From Rossellomorea vietnamensis (GTDB lineage Bacteria; Bacillota; Bacilli; Bacillales; Bacillaceae_B), in assembly GCF_008180615.1 (NCBI RefSeq), contig NZ_VTEH01000003.1:127685-191684 (forward strand): a stretch of DNA of 64,000 bases, read 5' to 3'. Under the pieces are notes generated by a model. The model was not told the origin of the DNA, made no database searches, and saw only the letters and a program-made list of their open reading frames with translations. This document shows, piece by piece, positions 1 to 10,020 of the stretch (position 1 is the stretch's first letter; every line of letters starts with the position of its first letter). The position numbers were made by a program, and so were the translations under genes.

Positions 1-658
1 AAAAGGTACCCTTATTTACTACCATTGTTAGCTCATAGTTGTGATTAACGGTAAAAACTTCCCTTATTTCTTTCCGCTATCGGCTCAATTAGGGAAATGA
101 AGTTTATTTCATTTATCTTTTTACTGAGAGGGCTGTTCGCAGCAAACGTACGACCTCCTGGAGAACTAGCGGTTTTCCAGTTCCAGCGGCCGAGGATATA
201 GACTTAGTGGAACTGTTTTGCAGGGAAAAGATCCGTCACTCACCTGGGGCATCGCTGCTTTTCTGTCTGTTCCTTTCTTTTGCCACATCAATCACTATGT
301 TTGTTATTTTCCATAACCTATTGCGGAAGCCCCGTAACTGATTCATTGCTGACTGCATGCTTACGATTAAGAATTCATCGACCGGTCTCGGAATCGCAGG
401 CCTGAAACAATAATGAGCAAACTTATTTAAAAAATCGAAGATACTCTAAGTCTTCTTTTTAACAGTGCACCTTTTAAAAAGTCCTTATGTTACCAATACT
501 AATAAAGGACAATCACTTTGCATTTCCCTGCTTATATGTAATAATTCATTCATGTGAATGAATTTCAAAGTATTGATTGTATAGAAGGAATTTTATTATA
601 GAAATCTGAAATAGATCAATGGAAATGAAACACGTATTTAATTAAGAGGTGAATTAGA
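1..658. other. Intergenic stretch upstream of rluB
   Basis: No credible gene is seen on either strand. The only structured element is a perfect inverted repeat at 543-564 (10-bp arms AATTCATTCA/TGAATGAATT around TG), just upstream of a plausible rluB promoter. The gene that precedes rluB lies outside the window or is absent. Confidence 0.5.
573..599 (+). promoter_or_regulatory. Candidate sigma-A promoter for rluB
   Basis: TTGATT at 573-578 is followed after 15 bp by TATTAT at 594-599; a -10 three bases later would give a longer spacer. It is the best sigma-A match in the 100 bp before rluB. The 22-bp palindrome at 543-564 ends 8 bp upstream of the -35. Weak spacing keeps confidence low. Confidence 0.3.
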
Positions 659-1390
659 ATGGAACGTTTGCAAAAAGTGATTGCCCACGCAGGTGTGGCA
701 TCTAGAAGAAAAGCCGAAGAACTGATACTTGAAGGAAAAGTAAAAGTGAACGGAAAGACTGAAAGAGAATTAGGAACGAAGGTAACAGGTTCAGATAAGA
801 TTGAAGTCAACGGAGTGCAGATTGAAAGGGAAAATAAGGTTTACTATCTGCTCTATAAACCAAGAGGGGTCATTTCAGCAGTAACAGACGACAAAGACCG
901 CAAAGTGGTAACTGACTTCTTTCCTCACATCCAGGAAAGGATTTACCCAGTAGGAAGACTTGATTATGATACGTCCGGACTCATCCTTCTGACTAACGAT
1001 GGAGAGTTCGCCAACCTGTTGACCCATCCAAGCTATAATATCGACAAAACATATGTGGCGAGATTGAAAGGCATACCGCCAAAATTCAAGCTTAAAGAAC
1101 TGGAAAAAGGAATCATGCTTGAAGATGGCAAAACAGCGCCGGCAAAGGTGAAAGTCTTGAAGATAGAAAAAAAGCAAGACAAGGCAATTGTGGAAATTAC
1201 GATTCATGAAGGAAGGAACAGACAGGTGAAGAGGATGTTTGAAGCAGTCGGGCATCAAGTTCAAAAGCTGAAACGCGAACGATTTGCTTTCCTTGACCTT
1301 CACGGCTTGAATGCCGGAGATTCCAGAGAGCTTACCCCCCATGAAGTAAAGCAGTTGAGAGCACTGGCAGAAACCGGAAATCTCCTGTGA
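659..1390 (+). CDS. rluB: 23S rRNA pseudouridine synthase B
   Basis: 243-aa RsuA/RluB-family enzyme that converts a specific uridine of 23S rRNA to pseudouridine in the cytoplasm. An N-terminal S4 RNA-binding domain spans about residues 1-48. The catalytic domain follows, with signature GRLDYDTSGLILL (99-111), where Asp102 is the catalytic aspartate, and the conserved C-terminal block EGRNRQVKRM (184-193). The length is normal for the family. The ATG is preceded by AAGAGGTG. In B. subtilis rluB lies just upstream of the res operon, as here; no strong terminator separates them, so some read-through into resA is possible. RluB rather than another RsuA paralogue is inferred from this position. 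Confidence 0.95.
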   Translation: MERLQKVIAHAGVASRRKAEELILEGKVKVNGKTERELGTKVTGSDKIEVNGVQIERENKVYYLLYKPRGVISAVTDDKDRKVVTDFFPHIQERIYPVGRLDYDTSGLILLTNDGEFANLLTHPSYNIDKTYVARLKGIPPKFKLKELEKGIMLEDGKTAPAKVKVLKIEKKQDKAIVEITIHEGRNRQVKRMFEAVGHQVQKLKRERFAFLDLHGLNAGDSRELTPHEVKQLRALAETGNLL

Positions 1391-1455
1391 GTGAACTGAA
1401 ATCGAAAAGTGTCACACTTCCTTCAAAAACAAGCTCCTGAAGGAAAAAACAACAA

Positions 1456-1464
1456 TGCTATAAT
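1456..1464 (+). promoter_or_regulatory. Extended -10 promoter upstream of resA
   Basis: TGCTATAAT is a perfect extended -10 with consensus hexamer at 1459-1464; no good -35 is visible. It would start transcripts about 90 nt before resA, so the mRNA leader would contain the 1494-1512 hairpin. Confidence 0.6.
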
Positions 1465-1493
1465 AGATGAGAATATAATAAACACAGACAAAA

Positions 1494-1512
1494 GGGACAA
1501 TCGCATTGTCCC
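1494..1512. promoter_or_regulatory. Palindrome in resA leader
   Basis: A perfect 8-bp inverted repeat (GGGACAAT, 3-nt loop, ATTGTCCC) followed by CTTTCG lies between the putative resA promoter and the resA ribosome site. It could be an operator, an mRNA-stabilising hairpin or a weak attenuator. There is no long T tract directly after it. Confidence 0.4.
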
Positions 1513-1559
1513 CTTTCGTTTGCAGCAAAAACTGTAAAATGCAAGGAGGCAGTAAAGAG

Positions 1560-2093
1560 ATGGATAAAAAAAAGCGCCGCTTGCTTATCCGGACAATCAT
1601 ATTGGTTGTGCTCGCTGCAGCAGTCATTTATACCTTATATGCTAACTTCACTAAGGAAGAACGGGGAGTCCTGAAAGCAGGAGACCAGGCACCGGATTTT
1701 GTGCTTCAGGATATGGAGGGCAATACTCACCAGCTATCCGATTATAAGGGGCAGGGGGTCTTCCTGAACTTCTGGGGAACCTGGTGCAAGCCTTGTGAAA
1801 AAGAAATGCCGTATATGGAAAATCAATATCAGGCTTTCAAAGATGAAGGTGTACAAATACTGGCTGTAAATGTCGGGGAGTCAGATTTTCAAGTCAATAA
1901 GTTCATTGAAGAACACGACCTTACATTTCCTGTTGTAGTAGATTCCGAGATAGATGTTCAAAACGCATATGGAATAAAGCCATTGCCTACAACACTTCTA
2001 GTGGACGAGAATGGAATAATTCAGAGAATTATTACAGGGGAAATGACTGAAACGGACATAGAGCAGCATATGGAAAGCATCAAACCTAATTAA
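1560..2093 (+). CDS. resA: Thiol-disulfide oxidoreductase ResA
   Basis: 177-aa membrane-anchored thioredoxin-like protein. It reduces the haem-binding cysteines of apocytochrome c on the outer face of the membrane before haem attachment by ResBC. Residues 9-29 form a single N-terminal membrane anchor after a KKKRR run. The active site is WCKPC (Cys76/Cys79) followed by Glu80, matching the functional Glu of B. subtilis ResA; the cis-proline is in LPTT (Pro143). I chose the ATG at 1560 because AAGGAGG sits 11 bases upstream and the anchor then starts at the N terminus; an in-frame upstream extension to 1506 has no ribosome site. First gene of resABC. Confidence 0.96.
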   Translation: MDKKKRRLLIRTIILVVLAAAVIYTLYANFTKEERGVLKAGDQAPDFVLQDMEGNTHQLSDYKGQGVFLNFWGTWCKPCEKEMPYMENQYQAFKDEGVQILAVNVGESDFQVNKFIEEHDLTFPVVVDSEIDVQNAYGIKPLPTTLLVDENGIIQRIITGEMTETDIEQHMESIKPN

Positions 2094-2152
2094 CAGGAGG
2101 CCGGTTCATCTAAGCAGTATAGCTGCCGGCCTGTAGATTAAGGAGTTTTAGC

Positions 2153-3787
2153 ATGAAGGAAATCAAATGTGAATGCGGTCATGTTAATCCCCGTGGAACG
2201 ATCCTTTGTGAATCCTGCGGGAGGGCATTGACGGAGGATGCAAAAAAAGACAAGCTTCATGATATGAGATATGAAGGCAGTGCACGACGTTCACAAACGT
2301 ATAAAAAATCAATCATTGATAAAATTTGGAACTTCTTTTCATCTGTAAAAGTAGGAATCTGGCTAATCTTGATTACATTGATTGCTTCTGCATTGGGAAC
2401 AGCTCTGCCCCAGGAGATGTATATTCCGAACACGATGCCTGCTTCACAATATTACGGTGAAGTGTATGGCTGGTTTGGTGAACTCTACTATACTCTTGGC
2501 TTTCATAATCTATATAGCTCCTGGTGGTTCTTGTTAATGATAGCCTCTATCGGAATTTCGCTTGTTATAGCAAGCCTTGACAGGGTGATACCGCTATATA
2601 GAGCTTTGAAAAAACAGAAAGTATCAAGGCACGAAGGGTTCCTGAAAAGGCAGAGATTATACAGTGAAACAGAATTCCCAAAGGCTGAGCAAGCTATTCA
2701 GGAAGTCAAGAAGAGGATGGAAGAAAAGAGATACAATGTCCGAGAGGAAAATGGAAGCCTGCTGGCAGAAAAAGGACGTTTTTCCAGATGGGGCCCTTAC
2801 GTAAACCATTTAGGATTAATCATCTTCCTTATCGGTGCCATGCTCAGATTTGTTCCAGGCATGTACGTTGATGAAGTGCTGTGGATTAGAGAAGGAGAAA
2901 CCAAGGCGATTCCTGGAACCAAGAAGGAGTATTACCTGGAAAACAAAAACTTTACATTAGAGATGTATGATAAAGACAAAGATAAAGAGGTTTTTGGCGA
3001 AGCGCTGGCGAATGCTGGTGAAGTGGCTAAGAATTATCAGACAGACGCTGTCCTTTATCGTGCAGAAGAATCCAATGTTCCTGGAGAAAAGGCTGAAATG
3101 CTAGAGGAGAAAGAAAAAGCCATCCAGGTTAACCAGCCTCTTAAGTTTGGATCTTATGCGGTTTATCAGACAAGCTACCAATTAGATGAGTTTAAAGCCA
3201 TGTCTTTTACACTATCTAATAAAACGACTGAAGAAGAGTTTGGGAAATTCACAGTAGATCTTTTCGATCCTCAGGAAATGTATGAGCTCGAAGATGGCAG
3301 AAAGGTAGAATTAATGGGATACTACCCTGATTTTGATGGGTTTGATGAGAAGGGTGAACCTCAAACCAAGTCACCGCTGCCGAACAATCCTGCTTTTCTC
3401 TTTAAAATGTTTTCACCTGAAAAGCCAGATGGAGAAATCAGCTTTGTCGGTATCCAGCAAAACCTTGAGCCGTTAGGCGATAACACTTACAAAATGAATT
3501 TTGCTGGTCTGGATACAAGGGATGTTTCAGCTTTGACCGTCAGAAAGGACCTGACACTTTGGGTGATTGGAATAGGCGGAGCCATTTTTATGATAGGAGT
3601 AGTTCAAGGCGCCTACTGGAATCATAGAAGGATATGGGTCCGCAAATCTGATAAAGGGTTGATAGTTGCCGGTCATACCAATAAAAACTGGCATGGATTG
3701 AAAAAAGAGATCACTTTTGTTCTTGATGGAACAGGTATTGAGGAACCAGAAGATCAGCAGGAGATCGATGGAAAAAAAAGAACATGA
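2153..3787 (+). CDS. resB: Cytochrome c biogenesis protein ResB
   Basis: 544-aa ResB/Ccs1 subunit of System II haem delivery and ligation, working with ResC in the membrane. The N terminus is a small zinc-ribbon-like cytoplasmic segment (CECG at 7-10, CESCG about 11 residues later), usual for Bacillus ResB. Membrane segments follow at about 70-90, 122-142 and 215-235, then a large extracytoplasmic domain and a last membrane segment near 460-480. The length is typical. RBS AAGGAG precedes the ATG. An imperfect GC-rich hairpin occupies part of the 59-bp gap after resA (about 2096-2132). Confidence 0.95.
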   Translation: MKEIKCECGHVNPRGTILCESCGRALTEDAKKDKLHDMRYEGSARRSQTYKKSIIDKIWNFFSSVKVGIWLILITLIASALGTALPQEMYIPNTMPASQYYGEVYGWFGELYYTLGFHNLYSSWWFLLMIASIGISLVIASLDRVIPLYRALKKQKVSRHEGFLKRQRLYSETEFPKAEQAIQEVKKRMEEKRYNVREENGSLLAEKGRFSRWGPYVNHLGLIIFLIGAMLRFVPGMYVDEVLWIREGETKAIPGTKKEYYLENKNFTLEMYDKDKDKEVFGEALANAGEVAKNYQTDAVLYRAEESNVPGEKAEMLEEKEKAIQVNQPLKFGSYAVYQTSYQLDEFKAMSFTLSNKTTEEEFGKFTVDLFDPQEMYELEDGRKVELMGYYPDFDGFDEKGEPQTKSPLPNNPAFLFKMFSPEKPDGEISFVGIQQNLEPLGDNTYKMNFAGLDTRDVSALTVRKDLTLWVIGIGGAIFMIGVVQGAYWNHRRIWVRKSDKGLIVAGHTNKNWHGLKKEITFVLDGTGIEEPEDQQEIDGKKRT

Positions 3788-3858
3788 ATTAATTTGGAAA
3801 ACTATAGCGGCTGCAGGTGAACTATCAGCCGCTGCTTGTAAAAGGAGGATTTCCTGAT

Positions 3859-5040
3859 ATGGATTTGGCACAATGGAGTAGTAATCTGTTATATATATCG
3901 TTTATTCTTTACCTTATTGCCACGCTCTTTTTTGGCGGTTCCATCCGCGATAAACACAATAAAGAAAAAGGAGTAAACCGCTGGGGTAAGATTGGTATGG
4001 GATTGACTTTGGTCGGTTTTGCTGCCCAGCTTGGGTACTTTTTCACCCGCTGGTTTGCTTCTGGCCATGCACCAGTCAGCAACTTGTTTGAATTCACCAC
4101 GTTTTTCGGGATGATGCTGGTCGGAGCTTTCATCATTCTTTACTTTTTATATCAATCGACCGTACTGGGATTATTTGCACTGCCGATTGCTCTCTTAATC
4201 ATTGCTTATGCGAGCATGTTTCCAAGAGAGGTCAGCCCGCTTATCCCTGCTTTGCAAAGTGACTGGCTGAAAATTCACGTTACCACAGTAGCTGCCGGTG
4301 AAGCGATATTGGCCATCAGCTTTGTTGCCGGTTTGATATATCTTTTGAAAAAAGTAAATCATGCAGAGGATAAGAAGCAGTCATTCTGGCTTGAAAGTGT
4401 TATGTATGGCCTGGTGGTAGTAGTCGGATTTATTGTCTCGACAACTGCGTTCAGCCTTATGGGATACAGCGCTGAATTTCAGTATATCAACCAAGCGGGA
4501 CAGGAAGCGGTTGAAGAATTCAAAATGCCTGCACTTGTTGCTCCCCATGAAGGTGAACTTCTGACTGAAGACCGTTTTGAACCCGCTGCTGACATGCCTG
4601 CGCTCATAAACGCGTTAAAGTTAAATACTGTGCTATGGTCATTTATTACTGGAACAGTCATTTACTGGGTTCTTCGTTTGGCGGCCAGAAAGAAAATCAG
4701 CTTATGGATTCAAAAATATATTAAGAATGTCAACTTGGACCTTATGGATGAAATCGGGTATCGCTCAGTGTTAATTGGTTTCCCTGTCTTCACTTTGGGA
4801 GGTTTGATTTTTGCCATGATCTGGGCCCAAATTGCCTGGAGCCGATTCTGGGGCTGGGATCCAAAAGAAGTATGGGCTCTTATTACATTTTTGTTCTATG
4901 CCGCCTTCCTTCATTTCCGTCTCTCTAGAGGATGGCATGGAGAAAAGTCAGCTTGGCTGGCAGTCATAGGCTTTATCATCATCATGTTCAACCTCGTGGC
5001 TGTTAACTTGATCATCGCTGGACTTCACTCCTACGCTTAA
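3859..5040 (+). CDS. resC: Cytochrome c biogenesis protein ResC (CcsA family)
   Basis: 393-aa polytopic haem-handling protein that with ResB forms the System II cytochrome c synthase. It contains the tryptophan-rich WWD-type motif, here [11 protein letters not shown] near residue 335, which binds haem, plus multiple membrane spans and conserved histidines near both ends of the motif. The start at 3859 is chosen because AAAGGAGGAT lies directly upstream; an in-frame ATG at 3817 would have no ribosome site. It is followed by a strong terminator, so resABC is separable from resDE. Confidence 0.95.
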   Translation: MDLAQWSSNLLYISFILYLIATLFFGGSIRDKHNKEKGVNRWGKIGMGLTLVGFAAQLGYFFTRWFASGHAPVSNLFEFTTFFGMMLVGAFIILYFLYQSTVLGLFALPIALLIIAYASMFPREVSPLIPALQSDWLKIHVTTVAAGEAILAISFVAGLIYLLKKVNHAEDKKQSFWLESVMYGLVVVVGFIVSTTAFSLMGYSAEFQYINQAGQEAVEEFKMPALVAPHEGELLTEDRFEPAADMPALINALKLNTVLWSFITGTVIYWVLRLAARKKISLWIQKYIKNVNLDLMDEIGYRSVLIGFPVFTLGGLIFAMIWAQIAWSRFWGWDPKEVWALITFLFYAAFLHFRLSRGWHGEKSAWLAVIGFIIIMFNLVAVNLIIAGLHSYA

Positions 5041-5122
5041 TTGACACGTTTATAGGTATCTATTTCAGGAAATTCGGGCTGTTTTCCGGAGATTTCTTGA
5101 AAAGATGCTGAAATAATACCTC

Positions 5123-5148
5123 CTCCGCTTTTAGTGGAGGCTTTTTTC
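5123..5148 (+). terminator. Rho-independent terminator after resC
   Basis: A 7-bp stem CCTCCGC/GTGGAGG with a 5-nt loop is followed by C and six T residues. Confidence 0.85.
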
Positions 5149-5203
5149 TATTAAAATAGGAAGTATAGTGTAGAGATTAACTAGTTTAGAGGGGGATATA
5201 AAG

Positions 5204-5920
5204 ATGGATCAGGAAGTAAAAGTACTAATCGTAGATGATGAGGCACGGATCAGAAAGCTGTTAAGAATGTACCTGGAAAGAGAAAACTATGTAATAGAAG
5301 AAGCTGAAGATGGCGAAGGTGCCTTGGAACTGGCCTTGAATAATGAATATGACTGCATTCTGCTCGACCTGATGATGCCGGGTATGGATGGCATTGAAGT
5401 ATGCAAGGAGCTGCGTCAGAAAAAATCCACACCGGTCATCATGCTGACGGCAAAGGGAGAAGAAGCTAATCGTGTGCAGGGCTTTGAAGTAGGGACCGAT
5501 GACTATATCGTGAAACCGTTTTCTCCTCGGGAAGTGGTTTTAAGAGTGAAGGCTCTTTTAAGAAGATCTTCCCAAACAAGTTATATACATACTGATACCA
5601 AGGCAAAGGATATGATTGTCTACCCGCATCTGACCATTGACAATGATGCTCATAGAGTTACGGCGGATGGTAAGGATGTCAACTTGACTCCGAAGGAATA
5701 TGAACTTCTGTATTTCTTATCAAAAGCACCCGATAAAGTATTTGACCGTGAACACCTTCTGAAAGAAGTATGGCACTATGACTTCTTTGGTGATTTAAGA
5801 ACAGTGGATACACATGTTAAAAGGCTTCGTGAAAAACTAAATAAAGTGTCAGAGCAGGCCGCGAAGATGATTGTGACGGTCTGGGGAGTAGGCTATAAAT
5901 TTGAGGTTAATAATGAATGA
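5204..5920 (+). CDS. resD: Response regulator ResD (OmpR family)
   Basis: 238-aa transcription factor of the ResDE system that, in Bacillus, activates genes for aerobic and anaerobic respiration, including resABC. The receiver domain spans residues 6-118 with acidic pocket DD (11-12), phosphoacceptor Asp55, Thr82 and Lys104 (VKPF). An OmpR-type winged helix covers about 140-235. RBS GAGGGGG lies upstream of the ATG. The stop codon overlaps the resE start in ATGA, indicating translational coupling. Confidence 0.96.
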   Translation: MDQEVKVLIVDDEARIRKLLRMYLERENYVIEEAEDGEGALELALNNEYDCILLDLMMPGMDGIEVCKELRQKKSTPVIMLTAKGEEANRVQGFEVGTDDYIVKPFSPREVVLRVKALLRRSSQTSYIHTDTKAKDMIVYPHLTIDNDAHRVTADGKDVNLTPKEYELLYFLSKAPDKVFDREHLLKEVWHYDFFGDLRTVDTHVKRLREKLNKVSEQAAKMIVTVWGVGYKFEVNNE

Positions 5921-7692
5921 GACTTTGGCGGAGTGTTGTAGGAAAACTCTGGATCACCATCCTGCTGTTGGTTGCATTTGTTCTATTCATCCTAACCATC
6001 CTGCAGCTTGAGTTTTTTCAAAATTACCATCTGGAACAGGTAGAGAATGACTTATCTGACACAGCAGAAAAAATTGCTTCTGTGCTGGAAAGTCATCAAG
6101 ACCTCAGCATGGGTTTGCAGATCTCAAAAGAAATCGTGGATGACCCTCATAATTTGATCGTTGCAGAAGATCGGAACCAGTTGTACTATGCAGAAGATAT
6201 TACGGCTGAGCACCTGGAGCTTCATCAGGAAATCCTTCAGCAGAAAGAAGTCGCTGCAGTATTTGAACAGCAGGAATCCTTTGTCAAAGAAATTCATTTG
6301 AATGGAGAGTCGGTTTCTAACCTCTATGAAAATATTGTGGCAGTTGGAGCGCCTGTACAGCTTGGGAATGGCAATACAGGAGCCGTTTTGATCTTTCAAT
6401 CTCTCGAAGAAATCAAAGAAACGACTAGGCAGACAACCAGGCTGATTCTGTTGGCAGCAGGAATCGCGATTATATTAACGACCATATTTGCCTTCTTCTT
6501 GTCTACGAGGATTACAGCACCACTAAGAAAAATGCGTGAAGCTGCTTTTGAGGTGGCCAGAGGAAGATTCGACACGAAGGTTCCGATCCTTACACATGAT
6601 GAAATTGGAGAGCTGGCTACTGCCTTCAATCAGATGGGAAAACAGCTGAATTACAATATGCATGCGCTCAGCCAGGAGAAAGAACAGCTGTCCAGTATTT
6701 TGAGCAGTATGGCTGACGGGGTTATTACATTTAACCGAGACGGTACCATCCTTATAACAAACCCGCCTGCTGAACGGTTCCTGCAGCAATGGTACTATGA
6801 GCAGGAAGGAAATGAGCAGGAAGCGATTCCGCCGAATCTGAAAGAACTTCTCGAGAAAGTCATCCTTCTTGAGAACGAACAAACAGGAGAAGTAAGTCTT
6901 CAGGGACGGTCCTACGTGGTGATTGTCAGCCCGCTTTATAATGAAGAGTATGTCAGGGGCGCCGTAGCGGTCGTAAGGGATATGACAGAAGAAAGGCGCT
7001 TGGATAAATTACGTAAAGATTTCATTGCGAATGTTTCGCACGAACTCCGAACACCGATTGCGATGCTCCAGGGATACAGTGAAGCCATCATTGATGATAT
7101 TGCAGCTTCTGAAGAAGAGAAAAAGGAAATCGCTAAAATCATCTATGAGGAATCACTCAGGATGGGCAGGCTTGTGAATGATCTGCTAGATCTTGCCCGG
7201 ATGGAAGCTGGACATATCACGCTGAATTATGAAAAAACAGATATATCAGGATTTCTCGAACGGGTGACAAATAAATTCCAGGGGATCGCCAAAGAAAAGA
7301 ATATTGAATTAAGCTTTATAGGTGAAAAATCCAATGACCAAGAACAGTTGATTTATATAGATCCTGATCGCATTGAACAGGTCTTGACGAATCTGGTTGA
7401 TAATGCACTGAGGCATACCCCTGATACCGGCCATGTCCATGTGAATTATAAACCCACAAAAAGCGGCGTGCTTGTTGAGGTCAGTGATTCGGGATCTGGA
7501 ATTCCTGAAGAGGATCTGCCTTTTGTATTCGAACGTTTCTACAAGGCAGATAAAGCAAGGACGCGAGGTAAATCGGGGACAGGACTCGGATTGGCCATCG
7601 CAAGAAATATCATCGATGCCCATAACGGCCAAATCAGTGTGCACAGCAAACTGGACCAGGGTACGACTTTCTCCTTCTTCCTTCCTCAATAA
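5917..7692 (+). CDS. resE: Sensor histidine kinase ResE
   Basis: 591-aa membrane kinase partner of ResD. Order of parts: TM1 about 9-31, an extracytoplasmic loop of about 140 residues, TM2 about 174-196, HAMP 197-248, a PAS domain about 255-355, HisKA with phospho-His375 in SHELRTP, then the ATPase domain with N box (Asn496 in NLVDNALRH), G1 DSGSGIP (524-530) and G2 GTGLGLA (554-560). All catalytic boxes are intact and the length equals that of B. subtilis ResE. The start overlaps resD by 4 bp. Confidence 0.96.
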   Translation: MRLWRSVVGKLWITILLLVAFVLFILTILQLEFFQNYHLEQVENDLSDTAEKIASVLESHQDLSMGLQISKEIVDDPHNLIVAEDRNQLYYAEDITAEHLELHQEILQQKEVAAVFEQQESFVKEIHLNGESVSNLYENIVAVGAPVQLGNGNTGAVLIFQSLEEIKETTRQTTRLILLAAGIAIILTTIFAFFLSTRITAPLRKMREAAFEVARGRFDTKVPILTHDEIGELATAFNQMGKQLNYNMHALSQEKEQLSSILSSMADGVITFNRDGTILITNPPAERFLQQWYYEQEGNEQEAIPPNLKELLEKVILLENEQTGEVSLQGRSYVVIVSPLYNEEYVRGAVAVVRDMTEERRLDKLRKDFIANVSHELRTPIAMLQGYSEAIIDDIAASEEEKKEIAKIIYEESLRMGRLVNDLLDLARMEAGHITLNYEKTDISGFLERVTNKFQGIAKEKNIELSFIGEKSNDQEQLIYIDPDRIEQVLTNLVDNALRHTPDTGHVHVNYKPTKSGVLVEVSDSGSGIPEEDLPFVFERFYKADKARTRGKSGTGLGLAIARNIIDAHNGQISVHSKLDQGTTFSFFLPQ

Positions 7693-7785
7693 TCGCCAAA
7701 TTTTTATTGTGGAATAAAGGAGCGGCCGTCCCATAATGGGGATTGGTGACGATTAATCTTGTTACACGGGAAACATTGCAGGCAG

Positions 7786-7809
7786 CGCCCAGAGAAATCT
7801 GGGCGTTTT
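7786..7809 (+). terminator. Terminator after resE
   Basis: A perfect 8-bp stem CGCCCAGA/TCTGGGCG closed by a GAAA tetraloop is followed by TTTT. Confidence 0.85.
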
Positions 7810-7978
7810 GTGTTGGGCGGAATTTGTCTTAAGCAGAATAGCCGCTGCATTGAAAGGCTTTTTTCTTTAGGTTAAGAAATGGTATTCTCATATGTGTTTC
7901 ACCTGCAATACCATATATTTTTTTGTTAGTTTGTAAAATCACCTTCCTTTTTCAAAAAATTAATAATATAGTTGAGGA

Positions 7979-8004
7979 TGTAACTTTCATATAAAAAATC
8001 CGTC
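7979..8004 (+). promoter_or_regulatory. Sigma-X-type ECF promoter for sigX-rsiX
   Basis: TGTAAC (7979-7984), a 16-bp spacer and CGTC (8001-8004) lie 28 bp before the sigX start. This matches the TGTAAC / CGNC pattern of sigma-X promoters in B. subtilis, where sigX is autoregulated, so autoregulation is inferred here too. Confidence 0.7.
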
Positions 8005-8031
8005 TAATCCATTGAACGGGGAGGGGAAGAA

Positions 8032-8589
8032 ATGGACTCCGTTTTTGAAGAGCTATATTCAAAATATCATCAGGATGTTTTCCAGTTTTTAATTTATACG
8101 GTCAGAAGCCGGCAGCTTGCCGAAGATCTGGTCCAGGAAGTCTATATTCGTGTCTTGAAATCACATAATAACTTTGAGGGGAAAAGTTCAGAAAAGACCT
8201 GGCTTTTTTCTATAGCAAAAAATGTAGCGATAGACCACTTTCGTAAACAAAAGGGCTGGAAAGGAAAGATACTCGAGAAATTCGATTGGAGTCAGCCCAT
8301 TAAAGACGATAAGGATATTCCAGAAGAAGTGGCAATGCAAAAAGAAGAGGTCAGAGATTTATATAGCTGCATCAGAGAGTGTACCACGGATCAAAGAATG
8401 GTGATTACAATGAGATATATCCAGGATTTATCCATCTCAGAAACGGCGGATGTACTAGATTGGACAGAAAGCAAAGTAAAAACGACCCAGCATCGTGCCA
8501 TCAAAACTTTGAAAAGGCTGATGGAGCAGCAAAAACGAGAGGAGGGTGCCAGCAATGAAGAAAAACAATTTGGACGAAACAGAAATTGA
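8032..8589 (+). CDS. sigX: ECF RNA polymerase sigma factor SigX
   Basis: 185-aa extracytoplasmic-function sigma factor. Region 2 is at about 5-75 (LAEDLVQEVYIRVLK, then the KTWLFSIAKNVAIDHFR block of regions 2.3-2.4) and region 4 at about 112-165 (RMVITMRYIQDLSISETAD plus the recognition helix WTESKVKTTQHRAIKTL). In Bacillus it controls cell-surface charge and envelope genes. RBS GGGGAGGGG precedes the ATG. The identity as SigX, not another ECF factor, rests on the position after resE, the adjacent RsiX-like anti-sigma factor and the promoter type. Confidence 0.9.
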   Translation: MDSVFEELYSKYHQDVFQFLIYTVRSRQLAEDLVQEVYIRVLKSHNNFEGKSSEKTWLFSIAKNVAIDHFRKQKGWKGKILEKFDWSQPIKDDKDIPEEVAMQKEEVRDLYSCIRECTTDQRMVITMRYIQDLSISETADVLDWTESKVKTTQHRAIKTLKRLMEQQKREEGASNEEKQFGRNRN

Positions 8590-9751
8590 AAATCTCCTTA
8601 GAGAAATGCCTTCGATGAAAGACAGCAGAAACCGGAAGGAAATTTATGCTGCAGTGGAGAGGTCCAACAATAAGAAAAGGCCAAATACCTGGGGTTATCC
8701 AGCAATTGCCGGAATTGCAGCTTTATTGATTCTTTTCCTGATTACTCCATCTCTCTTCAACTCCAGCAATCAGACTCAATATGAAAATTCAGCCGCGGAT
8801 ATGGCAGCAGAGGATTCTGGCGAAGCGGGTTCTGCCCAAAAGGAGATGGCCTCGCTGCAAGAGACTGAAGAAAATGCTGCACTGGACGAAAGCTCCAATA
8901 ATGCCGAAAGCAGGCAGCAGTCATTAATGGGGAAAGCTGAAACTTCAGAAAGAAGCAATGTTTACCAAGATGATTTGCTGCATTATGATTTATTCACCTT
9001 CGGCTTGGTGACACCTGATGCATCCGTTGTTCCGGTAAGTGTCCTTTCAGAAAAAAGAGACTCTGCCGGGTGGCTGGAAAGGTTTGTTAATGTTTCTGAG
9101 GAGATCCCTGAACAAAGCTGGGGATTTGATGAGTACTATCCTCTGACAGGTAAATTAGATTTGAATGAGGATAACAGTGAATTGATCTATACTTTAACGG
9201 AAGAAGAGATGACGAATCCCGGCAGCGGAGGTGAGGACATTTTCTATGACTCCATTGCTATTACTTTGGAAGGCTCTGACTATGAAAAGGTGACCCTTCA
9301 AAAAGAAGATGGTACAGTTCCTTTGTTTTCGCATATGGGTAAAATCTCTGAAATCCCAAAAGCGGGCTCCTCGAATAAAGGGTACTATAAATATTCACTC
9401 TCAAATGGAGACACATACCTTGTTCCAGGAGAAGAAGATCATAAAAACATTAGTGATGCGCTGGAGAGGATGAAGATGTCGCCCAATAGTCTGTACGAAC
9501 CGCTCATTCCTGAGCAGCTAAATCTAGAGGCATCTGCAGAAAATAACCTCTTGACCATCTCATTTGGAGAAACGCTTAAACTGAATGAAGAAATTGATCC
9601 TCTTTTTGCCGAGGCACTATTGCTGACAGCCAAGGAGTTTGGCTATGAAGAAGTGTTGTTCAAAAATATTGAAGGTACTGGACGGAATGGATTTGACTTT
9701 TCAGAGCCGATATCCGTCCCTGTCAGTCCAAATAAAAAAATAGTGAATTAA
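8555..9751 (+). CDS. rsiX: Anti-sigma-X factor RsiX
   Basis: 398-aa single-pass membrane protein that would hold SigX inactive. A short cytoplasmic N terminus (about 1-44, with LLREMPSMKDSRNRK) is followed by one membrane segment at about 50-66 and a long extracytoplasmic domain. The linker after the membrane segment is rich in Ala, Glu and Ser and looks disordered. The ATG at 8555 is chosen because AGGAGG ends 9 bases before it; a GTG at 8546 abuts the ribosome site. It overlaps the sigX 3' end by 35 bp, consistent with co-expression. A little longer than the B. subtilis protein as I recall it. Confidence 0.88.
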   Translation: MKKNNLDETEIENLLREMPSMKDSRNRKEIYAAVERSNNKKRPNTWGYPAIAGIAALLILFLITPSLFNSSNQTQYENSAADMAAEDSGEAGSAQKEMASLQETEENAALDESSNNAESRQQSLMGKAETSERSNVYQDDLLHYDLFTFGLVTPDASVVPVSVLSEKRDSAGWLERFVNVSEEIPEQSWGFDEYYPLTGKLDLNEDNSELIYTLTEEEMTNPGSGGEDIFYDSIAITLEGSDYEKVTLQKEDGTVPLFSHMGKISEIPKAGSSNKGYYKYSLSNGDTYLVPGEEDHKNISDALERMKMSPNSLYEPLIPEQLNLEASAENNLLTISFGETLKLNEEIDPLFAEALLLTAKEFGYEEVLFKNIEGTGRNGFDFSEPISVPVSPNKKIVN

Positions 9752-9924
9752 AACAGGTAGTGCAGATAAAGAGAGAACAATCTGCTGCCGCTTCTATCAG
9801 AGTGATAATAAAGCAGGAGAATGGACGGAGTTAAAAGGAAGTAATTTTTTGAGGTGTATTAAGGCAAAATAGAACCCTGGTCTCACAGCGGATCGGAGTG
9901 AACCTCACAATCATGTTCCGGGTC

Positions 9925-9960
9925 AAAAAGGCTTAAAGGCGCAGTCCTTTAAGCCTTTTT
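9925..9960. terminator. Bidirectional terminator after rsiX
   Basis: A perfect 15-bp stem (AAAAAGGCTTAAAGG and its complement) around a 6-nt loop, with A5 and T5 at the ends, can terminate in both directions. It lies 170 bp after rsiX. Confidence 0.85.
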
Positions 9961-10020
9961 AGATTGTCTTTTAGTCACTAAAGCAGAGGTGGTGGTAAGA
10001 GGAGATACTTCTTTTATTAA

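Noticed and set aside
875..1342. 155-codon minus-strand frame opposite rluB
   Set aside because: Shadow of a well-supported gene; no start signals.
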